Source: an uncultured Bacilli bacterium
GTDB lineage: Bacteria > Bacillota_I > Bacilli_A > RF39 > UBA660
Direction of reading: 5' to 3'
Length of the DNA stretch: 18,307 nucleotides
NCBI GenBank assembly: GCA_947625005.1
Contig: CANQNA010000011.1
Span: 1 to 18,307 of the forward strand
The notes beneath the pieces were generated by a model that worked only from the letters and a program-made list of their open reading frames with translations, had not been told where the DNA came from and did no database searches. The number at the start of each line of letters is the position of its first letter. Position 1 is the first letter of the stretch. This document shows positions 8,656 to 15,377 of the stretch, piece after piece. The position numbers were made by a program, and so were the translations under genes.

Positions 8656-9632
8656 AATATTAGCTCCTCCTTAATAAAATTGTAAATAAAACTTATAACA
8701 AATGTAACAATTAATATTAGTATTAATCTTATATAACAATTATTAATTATAAATTTTTCTGTAAATAATTTTATTGCTATTCTGTGATAAAAATATATAA
8801 GCATAGAATTATTTCCTAAAACATTTAAAATTTTACTAGCAATATTTATTCGGCAAAAATTATAAATAAAAGTGCAACAAAACAGTGGATTAAATACAAT
8901 ATCAAGCATAATAAGGAAATAATTATTATTTATACCTAAAAAATTATTTCTATAAACTAACGAATGATTTAATAAAATTATAAATACAAGTAATAATATA
9001 ATAGAAACAACGTTAATAATTTTAATTATTTTACTTTCTAATATTTTATTAATCAAATCTTTATATTCATAACATAATACACCTAATACAAAACACGATA
9101 AGCTTATATACCACCAAGTATCAATTCCAACGAGTTTATCAAGAATGATAGAAAATATCATATAAATAACATAAATTTCAATAAGAATAAAACATTTATT
9201 TTTTATTTTATTATTTTTATATAAAATATAGAAAATAAAATAGATTATAAAAGTTAATTGAATATACCAGAAAGCAGTATTAATATTTTTGATACATAAT
9301 ATTCCTAATACAATATCAACAAAAGAAAAAGAATATGAAAAGAAACAAGAATAAACAATTATATAAATTATTTCTGCAATTACTACAGGTATATATAATT
9401 TTAAGATTTTATTTTTAAAAAAGTTTTTTAAATAATTTTTTTTATTATAAAAAGAATATACCAATCCATATCCAGAAAGGAATAAAAATATGCCAACCCA
9501 TAAGCTTCCGTCTTTTAGAAATACAATATTTGAAGGAAAAGAATTATCAACTATATGGGAAATACAAATCATAATAGCACTGATTCCTTTTATATAATTG
9601 CTATTTCTAGTAGTTAGTAATTTATCTATCAT
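8634..9632 (-). CDS. Acyltransferase-3 (OafA/YrhL-type) membrane protein
   Basis: A 332-residue polytopic protein with about ten membrane helices. It starts with YIKGISAIMICISHIVDN (13-30), giving the conserved His 26 of the family, then GSLWVGIFLFLSGYGLVYSF and FFKNKILKLYIPVV, all classic acyltransferase-3 landmarks, and near the end NSMLIYFYHRIAIK. Such enzymes O-acylate sugars using cytoplasmic acyl donors. It overlaps the deacetylase gene by 11 bp upstream and the Stealth gene by 22 bp downstream, so it is embedded in a coupled set. Unlike the second acyltransferase at 3372-4386 it has no G/C tract and is intact. The acyl group and position of attachment are unknown. Confidence 0.9.
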   Translation of the reverse strand: MIDKLLTTRNSNYIKGISAIMICISHIVDNSFPSNIVFLKDGSLWVGIFLFLSGYGLVYSFYNKKNYLKNFFKNKILKLYIPVVIAEIIYIIVYSCFFSYSFSFVDIVLGILCIKNINTAFWYIQLTFIIYFIFYILYKNNKIKNKCFILIEIYVIYMIFSIILDKLVGIDTWWYISLSCFVLGVLCYEYKDLINKILESKIIKIINVVSIILLLVFIILLNHSLVYRNNFLGINNNYFLIMLDIVFNPLFCCTFIYNFCRINIASKILNVLGNNSMLIYFYHRIAIKLFTEKFIINNCYIRLILILIVTFVISFIYNFIKEELILCKKKLM

Positions 9633-10413
9633 AATTGTTTCCTTTTATATCTTTAACTTTACAAATATTTATTTTAGTTTCCATTTCTAATTTTTTTAAA
9701 TATTTACATAATTTATAAAAATCATCATATTCCCACATATAGAGATTATCATAAAAAGGATCACTTTTTCTTAAAATAGAATGAAACTCAAAAATAATTG
9801 ATTTATTTTCTCTAATACATTTATCGATGATATATTTAACTTCATTATATGTATTATATTTATAAATTCCAATTGAATATAAAATAAAATTATCAGATTT
9901 TTTTACAAAAGATTCTTTATAAACCCAATAAGATAAAAATGGAATATGAAAAACTCTATTTAATTTTCTCACTATTTTTCTAATAAATTTAATTTTTCCA
10001 AATCTTGCTCCTACTCGTAAATATATAATATTATTAAGCTTAAATTTAGGCAATGATGTATCAATTTTATTTATCATAAACTGACTATGAGGTGAAACAA
10101 TCCCAATTTTTTTATTATCCTTCCAATATAATTTTTCTTTAATTTTTTTTGCACCATAAATCAAATTATCAACATCATTATTGTGTTCATATCCATGACT
10201 GGATATTTCAAATAATTTATTATTTGCTAAATCTCTCAATTCATTTATAGTCATAGGCTCATTTTCTGATGGCTTTTCAATATTTTTATCATTTAATATG
10301 TAGCCTATAGTAACATTAAATGTAGCTGGAATATTCATAGGTTCAAGAATATTTTTAGCTATTACGTAATTATCGTGTCTTCCATCATCAAATGATAAAG
10401 AAATATTTATCAT
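9622..10413 (-). CDS. Polysaccharide deacetylase (NodB/CE4-type), no signal peptide
   Basis: Likely a metal-dependent deacetylase for N-acetylated sugars. The 263-residue protein opens with ISLSFDDGRHD; Asp 9 and 10 of SFDDG match the catalytic and metal-binding Asp pair. Motif 2 is SSHGYEHN with His 73 and His 77 (H-x-x-x-H). RVGARFG (about 132-138) is in the place of the later Arg motif and IIFEFHSIL carries a C-terminal His. No signal peptide or membrane anchor is present: the catalytic motif is only seven residues from the start, so the enzyme should act in the cytoplasm on a nucleotide sugar or lipid-linked intermediate rather than on finished polymer. It shares ATGA with the GT2 stop and overlaps the acyltransferase start, so it is coupled to both. 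Confidence 0.88.
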   Translation of the reverse strand: MINISLSFDDGRHDNYVIAKNILEPMNIPATFNVTIGYILNDKNIEKPSENEPMTINELRDLANNKLFEISSHGYEHNNDVDNLIYGAKKIKEKLYWKDNKKIGIVSPHSQFMINKIDTSLPKFKLNNIIYLRVGARFGKIKFIRKIVRKLNRVFHIPFLSYWVYKESFVKKSDNFILYSIGIYKYNTYNEVKYIIDKCIRENKSIIFEFHSILRKSDPFYDNLYMWEYDDFYKLCKYLKKLEMETKINICKVKDIKGNNYDR

Positions 10414-11462
10414 ACTTTTACTCCTTTTTTATTATGTTTTTGTTTATATCTAAACTTTGCAATTATGGCAATTAACCTAAACATTTTAAATTTTATTAAA
10501 TAAATTACAATTATTCTTGAAAACGACATATCATTAAAATTTAAAAGTTTTAATGCTTTTTTTATATCGCTATCTTTTAGATATTCAATATATTTTTTCT
10601 TTTTTAGAATATATTTTTCTTTATTTGTTGGACTGAAGTAACCACTAATAGCGGCAGTAGTAATTACATAAAGTAATCTGTTATAAAACATATTCAATAA
10701 TTCTTCTTTATTATTAGTTTTTTCGATTGTTTTCTTTATTCTTTTAAAGCTTTCTAATGTTAATTTAATATTTTCCTCACTAAAAACCTCAGTTATTGAA
10801 AGATTATTGTAAACATAGTGGTATATATTTTTCTTTATAAAAATTGCACTTTTTGCTTTTCCAAAAAATCTAATAAAAAATTCTATCCCTTCTGCACCAT
10901 ATTTCAATTGTTCATCATGGAATAAATTATTATCAATTAAAAATTTTTTATTAATTAGTTTTCCATTAACTGATGACATATTTCCATTAAAATCTAGCAT
11001 CTCTTTTTGCCAATATTTTATTTCATTTTTGGAATACAACTTACCATCTATAAACTTCGAATAATCTGCTTCATATATATTATCACCATATTGTTTAACT
11101 AAACATCCTGCTATTATGTCACACTTATTATTTTTTATATAACTATAAAGTATTTCGCATGCGTTTAATTCTAACCAATCGTCGCCATCTACGAACATAA
11201 TATATTCTCCATTTGCATTAACAACTCCAGTATTTCTAGCACCAGAAAGTCCTTTATTTTTTTGATGAATTACTTTTATTCTTTTATCTTTTTTAGCATA
11301 ATGTTCACATATTTTACCGCAATTATCAGGAGAACCATCATCTACAAGAATTATTTCAATATCTTTCATTGTTTGATTTATCAAATGTTCTATATTATTT
11401 TTCAAAAATTCTATTGGTACTTTATAAACAGGAACTATTATACTAATATTAATTAATTTCAT
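10410..11462 (-). CDS. GT2-family glycosyltransferase (GT-A fold)
   Basis: A 350-residue cytoplasmic sugar transferase of the common EpsJ/CpsI-like GT2 group. The N-terminal domain shows ISIIVPVYKVPIEFL (6-20), ILVDDGSPDNCG (38-49) for nucleotide binding, KNKGLSGARNTG (68-79) and the metal-binding VDGDDWLE (91-98). The region after residue 200 is helical and basic and lacks further recognised motifs; the C-terminus (KFRYKQKHNKKGVKV) is strongly positive, consistent with membrane docking. The start at 11462 lies 6 bp after the epimerase stop, with AAAGGTAAGTGAG as binding site. The TGA stop is used inside ATGA with the deacetylase, supporting the standard code. Donor sugar unknown. Confidence 0.93.
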   Translation of the reverse strand: MKLINISIIVPVYKVPIEFLKNNIEHLINQTMKDIEIILVDDGSPDNCGKICEHYAKKDKRIKVIHQKNKGLSGARNTGVVNANGEYIMFVDGDDWLELNACEILYSYIKNNKCDIIAGCLVKQYGDNIYEADYSKFIDGKLYSKNEIKYWQKEMLDFNGNMSSVNGKLINKKFLIDNNLFHDEQLKYGAEGIEFFIRFFGKAKSAIFIKKNIYHYVYNNLSITEVFSEENIKLTLESFKRIKKTIEKTNNKEELLNMFYNRLLYVITTAAISGYFSPTNKEKYILKKKKYIEYLKDSDIKKALKLLNFNDMSFSRIIVIYLIKFKMFRLIAIIAKFRYKQKHNKKGVKV

Positions 11463-11468
11463 TAAAAC

Positions 11469-12512
11469 TCACTTACCTTTAAATTTCAAAATATCTATAG
11501 TTAATTTAATTCCATCTTGTATATTTATTTTTGGTGTCCACCCTAAGTTTTCAAGTTTATCACTATTAATTTTTATAAATTTAACATTGGAATCAATTTT
11601 TCTATCAATATCGTTTACAGGTAATTTAATTTCCAATTTTACATTGCAATAATTGCATATAATTTTTGCCATATCTTTTATTGAAATTAAGCTATTGTTG
11701 TTAGATAAATTATATGCATTACCTGCAGCACCACTTAACAAAATTTGAAAAATTCCTATGGCACAGTCTCCAACATAGCAATATGATCTAATTGAAGAAC
11801 CATTACTTTTCATAACTACATTTTTTTTATTTATTGCAGTCATAATAAAATTAGAAATCGCTCGTGTATCCGATTCTGTATATGTTGGTCCATATATATG
11901 AGCAGGTCTAACTATTTTAACATCAATATTATATTGTGAATAAAATGAAACGCATAATGTTTCTGCGCATCTTTTTGAAGATGCATAAGAAGATTTAATG
12001 TTCAGAAAATCTATGTAACCATATTGATTTTCTTTTAAACTATTATTATCTGAAACTAATCCATAAATATCACTACTTGATATATATACCATTTTAGAAT
12101 TATTTTTTTTAGCTAAATTCAACATATTAAGCGTTCCTATGTAATTTGCATTCATTGTTCCAATAGGGTCATTGATAAAAAGCGTTGGATTGGCATTACT
12201 TGCGCCGTGTATTATATAATCAAGATTTTCACAGTTATAGGGTTCACATACATCTTGAATTATAGGAACAAATAATTTATCATTGTAATAATATTTAAAT
12301 CTTTCTTTTAATTTTTTTAAATTTCTACTCATGGCTAATATGGTAATATTTGCTTTTTGATTTATATTGGCAAAAATCAATAAATCAATAATATAAGAAC
12401 ATATTAATCCATTGGCACCAGTAATAAGTATTTTTTTATTTTTTAATTTATCTAGGCTAATATACTTTAATTGATTTTTTAAATCATTTAAATATTTGGA
12501 ATTATTAAACAT
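11469..12512 (-). CDS. NAD-dependent epimerase/dehydratase (extended SDR)
   Basis: A 347-residue extended short-chain dehydrogenase/reductase. The Rossmann motif is ITGANGLICSY (30-40): the third glycine of GxxGxxG is replaced by Cys 38. Next are DVCEPY (adenine-ring Asp region), IIHGASNANP (100-109), VYISSSDIYG (142-151) and the catalytic YASSK (Tyr 176, Lys 180), then RPAHIYGP. It therefore should act on a nucleotide-linked sugar or polyol with bound NAD(P). It follows the IspD/TarI-like cytidylyltransferase by 24 bp with a strong AAAGGAG site, so the two probably make one activated precursor. A similar nucleotidyltransferase plus epimerase pairing has, as far as I recall, been proposed for NDP-mannitol in some pneumococcal capsule loci; that parallel is unverified. 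Confidence 0.88.
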   Translation of the reverse strand: MFNNSKYLNDLKNQLKYISLDKLKNKKILITGANGLICSYIIDLLIFANINQKANITILAMSRNLKKLKERFKYYYNDKLFVPIIQDVCEPYNCENLDYIIHGASNANPTLFINDPIGTMNANYIGTLNMLNLAKKNNSKMVYISSSDIYGLVSDNNSLKENQYGYIDFLNIKSSYASSKRCAETLCVSFYSQYNIDVKIVRPAHIYGPTYTESDTRAISNFIMTAINKKNVVMKSNGSSIRSYCYVGDCAIGIFQILLSGAAGNAYNLSNNNSLISIKDMAKIICNYCNVKLEIKLPVNDIDRKIDSNVKFIKINSDKLENLGWTPKINIQDGIKLTIDILKFKGK

Positions 12513-12536
12513 TTTATACTCCTTTAATTTTTAAAA

Positions 12537-13250
12537 TTATTTCATCCATTCTGATTTCTTTGTATTTAAAAGTGCTTTAAAAATTTGAATATCACCAGGT
12601 CTAGTTAATTTTATATTTGTTTCATCGCCAGTTGAATAAAATACTTTTTTGCCTAATTCTATATATAAAGAACAACTTGCTACAGAGTTTGTAATTTCCT
12701 TTTCTGCCGCCTCTTTATGGGCATTTAAAATATCTTTTAAGACAAATGTTTGAGGCGTTTGAGTTAAATATATGTTGTCTCTATCTACTATATTTTTTGA
12801 ATATTTTTCCGTTGTTTTTTCTAATACTACAGTTGTACAAGGAACTACTGCTATGGCATTTCCATACATTTGACATACTGATATTGAATCAGAAATGACT
12901 TCAGGTGAAACCATAGGTCTTATAGCATCATGAATTAACACTATATCATTTTCTGAATATAATCTTTTGGCTTCAAGTAAACCATTTTTTATAGATTCTT
13001 GACCATTAATTCCACCAGAAACTATTGATTTTACTTTAGTTATATTAAATTGCTTGGCATATGAATTTAATATTTCATGCCAGCCATCAATACAAACAAC
13101 AATGATTCCATCAATATTTGGATGTTTTTGAAAAGCTTCTAGTGTATAAATAATTATTGGCTTTTCTCCTACATTTATAAATTGTTTAGGAATATCTTGT
13201 CCCATTCTTTTACCGGAACCACCGGCGATAATAATTGCTATTTTTTTCAT
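12537..13250 (-). CDS. IspD/TarI-family cytidylyltransferase
   Basis: Transfers CMP from CTP to a polyol phosphate. The 237-residue protein has the complete family signature: IIIAGGSGKRMG (6-17, Arg 15), PKQF (21-24, Lys 22), LIHDAIRPMVS (105-115), DRDNIYLTQTPQTF (156-169) and DETNIKLTRPGD (209-220). By sequence alone it could be IspD (methylerythritol-4-phosphate) or TarI-like (ribitol-5-phosphate or another polyol). Its place between a CDP-alcohol phosphatidyltransferase-like gene and a sugar epimerase makes a role in surface-glycan precursor synthesis far more likely than isoprenoid synthesis. Usual TarI partners TarJ (ribulose-5-phosphate reductase) and TarL/TarK are absent, so ordinary poly-ribitol phosphate is unlikely. 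The ATG at 13250 is preceded by TAGGAG. Confidence 0.88.
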   Translation of the reverse strand: MKKIAIIIAGGSGKRMGQDIPKQFINVGEKPIIIYTLEAFQKHPNIDGIIVVCIDGWHEILNSYAKQFNITKVKSIVSGGINGQESIKNGLLEAKRLYSENDIVLIHDAIRPMVSPEVISDSISVCQMYGNAIAVVPCTTVVLEKTTEKYSKNIVDRDNIYLTQTPQTFVLKDILNAHKEAAEKEITNSVASCSLYIELGKKVFYSTGDETNIKLTRPGDIQIFKALLNTKKSEWMK

Positions 13251-13269
13251 TTTTTTCTCCTATTTTTAA

Positions 13270-13989
13270 TTATTTTAGTAATTTATAATCTAATCCTAAA
13301 GCAATTCCCAAATTTAATATAAAATACATTATTATTACAATATTTGTTATATTTAAAGACACTGAAATAATAAAAATTATAAGCCCTAAACCATTTATTG
13401 ATGAAATATTAAATACTATTTTTTTTAATATGCCATAGTGGTATCTATCTTTGGCTTCTTTTATACTGCTAGTCCCTTCTAACCCAGCTTTCTTATGCAT
13501 AACTAATCTTGGAAATAATAATGAGAAACCAGCTAATGTACCAAAAAGTATATAATAATAATTAGGGAAGAAATTTAATTTTATTAATGAATTTTCTCTA
13601 AATGCAACTAATCCCATTCCAGTAAAAAATACATACATTGCTAACCATCCTACTGTTGCATCCCATAAGCCACCTTTTGTAGAACAAGTATCCGTATATC
13701 TTGCAATGTTGCCATCGATTCCATCTAATATATCCCAAATGAAAATACATAATAAAGCCGCAGCATAATAAATTTTATTATCTCCTATAATAAATAAAAT
13801 AAAAGATAATAAAATCCAAATTAGTGAAAATTGTGTAACTTTTGTTGCACTAATTTTTAATTTTAAAAATAAATAAGTTAATATATCACTAATTGGCCTA
13901 AAAAAATAAAAAGCTATAATATCTGTTTTAACTTCATTTTTTTTACTTTCTGGTAAAGTTTTTTTTCTAAGTTCTTTTATTAAATTCAC
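13270..13989 (-). CDS. CDP-alcohol phosphatidyltransferase-like membrane protein
   Basis: Classic members are membrane enzymes that displace CMP from a CDP-alcohol with a second alcohol. This 239-residue protein has about six hydrophobic segments and the active-site region DGIDGNIAR (89-97), then eight residues, then GGLWD (106-110). This matches D1xxD2GxxAR(x)8GxxxD3 with Asp 89, Asp 92 and Asp 110 in place. The fourth Asp, expected at position 114, is Gly here (WDATVG), so the usual catalytic base is missing. The start is GTG at 13989 with GGATGGTG upstream, 1 bp after the GT4 stop; no nearby ATG exists in frame. Downstream is the cytidylyltransferase, suggesting the CDP-compound made there is the donor used here. 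Family is clear; activity and substrate are inference. Confidence 0.85.
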   Translation of the reverse strand: MNLIKELRKKTLPESKKNEVKTDIIAFYFFRPISDILTYLFLKLKISATKVTQFSLIWILLSFILFIIGDNKIYYAAALLCIFIWDILDGIDGNIARYTDTCSTKGGLWDATVGWLAMYVFFTGMGLVAFRENSLIKLNFFPNYYYILFGTLAGFSLLFPRLVMHKKAGLEGTSSIKEAKDRYHYGILKKIVFNISSINGLGLIIFIISVSLNITNIVIIMYFILNLGIALGLDYKLLK

Positions 13990-13990
13990 A

Positions 13991-15109
13991 TTAACACCAT
14001 CCTATTTTTTTTAAATATTCTTCTAATTTAGTAGTTTCATTTTTTATATAAAAGCCTTTTTGAATCAATTTTTGCTGACAATCTTTTCTTTTACAATTTT
14101 TATAAATATTTAAAATATTATTGGACCATTCACTTTCATTATCTTTTAATGAAATAAATTTTGTTGAATTTAACATTTTAGTTTCTTTAGTCATTGAATT
14201 TGAAAATATGCATGGAAGTTCAGCAGCTTGAGCTTCTATTCCGACTACTGGTAATCCTTCATAAAGACTTGGCAATACAAATACATCCATTACTTGATAT
14301 AGTTCATTGACATCTGCTCGTTGTCCTAAAAATTTGACTGAATCTGTTAATTTTAATCTTTCTACTTTATTTTGGATTTCTTCTTTTAATGGTCCTTCGC
14401 CTATTAATAAAAGGATAGAATTAGGTTGTTCATTGTGTACTTCATTGAATATATCGATTAAAAATGTATGATTTTTTTGTTCTACAAATCTTCCTACATG
14501 ACCGATTACTAATGTATCATCTTTTATTCTGAGTTCTTTTCTTTTGGCTTTTCTTACCTTTTCATCGTATTTAAATTTATCTAAGTCTATGGCATTATGT
14601 AATAAATATATTTTACCTTGGTCATACGCTTTATTGCCAAATAACCATCTGCCTGCTAATTCACTACAACACATATAATCTGTTGCAAATAATTTGGAAA
14701 ACGGTCTTAAGATTTGTTTAATTATATTCTTCTTCCATTCTTTTTTGTTAGTTGTTGAATGACTATGAGCTATTCTTACTGGAACTCCTGCTCTTTTTGC
14801 AGCAAATAACGGAAAGACAGATAATGTATTGATATGGGAATGTACTATTTTATAATTATTTTCTTTCAAGATTTTTTTTAATTCTTTATGATATTTTATT
14901 ATCTTAGTATAAGAAGGTATTTTATAGACTTTACCACCTAGTTTTTCTATTTCTTCAATAGGTGGTTCCATTGTTGAATCTTCATCTATAAAGAAATCGA
15001 ATTGGATTTTTGTTTTATCTATATAGCGATAATAATTCATTACTACTGATTCTACTCCTCCACCCACCCATTTGCCTATAATGTGGGCGACTCGTAATGG
15101 TTCTTTCAT
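13991..15109 (-). CDS. GT4-family glycosyltransferase (GT-B fold)
   Basis: First gene of the cluster, 372 residues, a retaining GT4 enzyme of the EpsF type. The N-terminal domain shows RVAHIIGKWVGGGVESVV (6-23, acceptor-side glycine loop), IVHSHINTLSVFPLF and RIAHSHST. The C-terminal donor domain has VIGHVGRFVEQKNH (201-214), ILLLIGEGP, VKFLGQRADV and the EGLPVVGIE motif with Glu 284 and Glu 292 (E-x7-E), which binds the nucleotide sugar. The ATG at 15109 is preceded by AGGATA. It acts in the cytoplasm on a lipid-linked acceptor; donor unknown. It lies downstream of a 226-bp leader with structured elements and no convincing promoter I could define. Confidence 0.94.
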   Translation of the reverse strand: MKEPLRVAHIIGKWVGGGVESVVMNYYRYIDKTKIQFDFFIDEDSTMEPPIEEIEKLGGKVYKIPSYTKIIKYHKELKKILKENNYKIVHSHINTLSVFPLFAAKRAGVPVRIAHSHSTTNKKEWKKNIIKQILRPFSKLFATDYMCCSELAGRWLFGNKAYDQGKIYLLHNAIDLDKFKYDEKVRKAKRKELRIKDDTLVIGHVGRFVEQKNHTFLIDIFNEVHNEQPNSILLLIGEGPLKEEIQNKVERLKLTDSVKFLGQRADVNELYQVMDVFVLPSLYEGLPVVGIEAQAAELPCIFSNSMTKETKMLNSTKFISLKDNESEWSNNILNIYKNCKRKDCQQKLIQKGFYIKNETTKLEEYLKKIGWC

Positions 15110-15132
15110 AACTATCCTGGTACCATTTAGAT

Positions 15133-15157
15133 GTAGTAATTAATCGATTATTACTAC
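15133..15157. promoter_or_regulatory. 8-bp palindrome just upstream of the polysaccharide cluster
   Basis: GTAGTAAT (15133-15140) and ATTACTAC (15150-15157) form a perfect inverted repeat around a 9-bp centre, ending 23 bp before the GT4 start codon. There is no T-run after it on the minus strand, so it is not an intrinsic terminator. It could be a repressor operator or a leader hairpin near the ribosome binding site. Role is unproven. Confidence 0.4.
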
Positions 15158-15180
15158 AAAACTCTTATTATTGTTATTTA

Positions 15181-15243
15181 GGAAAAACCAACGCTCACTA
15201 TCTGAATAGTTTATCTTTCGTAAAGGAGGATTGTTGTTTTTCC
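15181..15243. repeat. 63-bp inverted-repeat element flanked by 7-bp direct repeat
   Basis: The element begins GGAAAAACCAAC (15181-15192) and ends GTTGTTTTTCC (15233-15243); these ends are complementary over 11 pairs with one bulge. On both outer sides stands TTATTTA (15174-15180 and 15244-15250), in direct orientation, like a target-site duplication. Inside, two smaller hairpins can form: CTTT-ACG-AAAG and ACTAT-TCAG-ATAGT (minus-strand reading), giving a possible three-way junction as RNA. No coding capacity. It may be a tiny non-autonomous mobile element or a structured leader RNA; the target is AT-rich, so the direct repeat could arise by chance. Confidence 0.45.
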
Positions 15244-15335
15244 TTATTTAACTGTTTTCGTTTAAGCAAGTTGAAATACTTTTTGTACTTTCGTGTAATT
15301 AACCAGGCTGAAGATGAGAGTTACATTTTTCCAAT

Positions 15336-15370
15336 AAAAAAAATCTACTTCTTTCAAAGTAAATTTTTTT
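15336..15370 (-). terminator. Intrinsic terminator of the ATPase gene
   Basis: Read on the minus strand, AAATTTACTT and AAGTAGATTT form a 10-bp stem with one U-G wobble around the loop TGAAAG, followed by a T-run. It begins 12 bp after the ATPase stop codon. The A-run before the stem means it could also work in the other direction. The stem is AT-rich, so strength is uncertain, but position and shape fit well. It separates the ATPase unit from the polysaccharide cluster. Confidence 0.65.
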
Positions 15371-15377
15371 GTTTTAT

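Noticed and set aside
10410..10413. Use of TGA as tryptophan (Mycoplasma-type code), suggested by the very low GC
   Set aside because: TGA ends the GT2 gene within an ATGA overlap and TGA also ends the epimerase, while tryptophan is encoded by TGG throughout.
15110..15130. TGGTACC-containing stretch before the GT4 start, resembling the T-box core
   Set aside because: The surrounding T-box features (AGGGTGG context, specifier stem, following terminator) are absent; TGGTACCA is only a short palindrome.
15181..15243. Small self-cleaving ribozyme or known riboswitch in the leader
   Set aside because: The CUGAUGA plus GAAA hammerhead core is missing on both strands, and no motif of a riboswitch class I know could be matched; only generic hairpins are supported.
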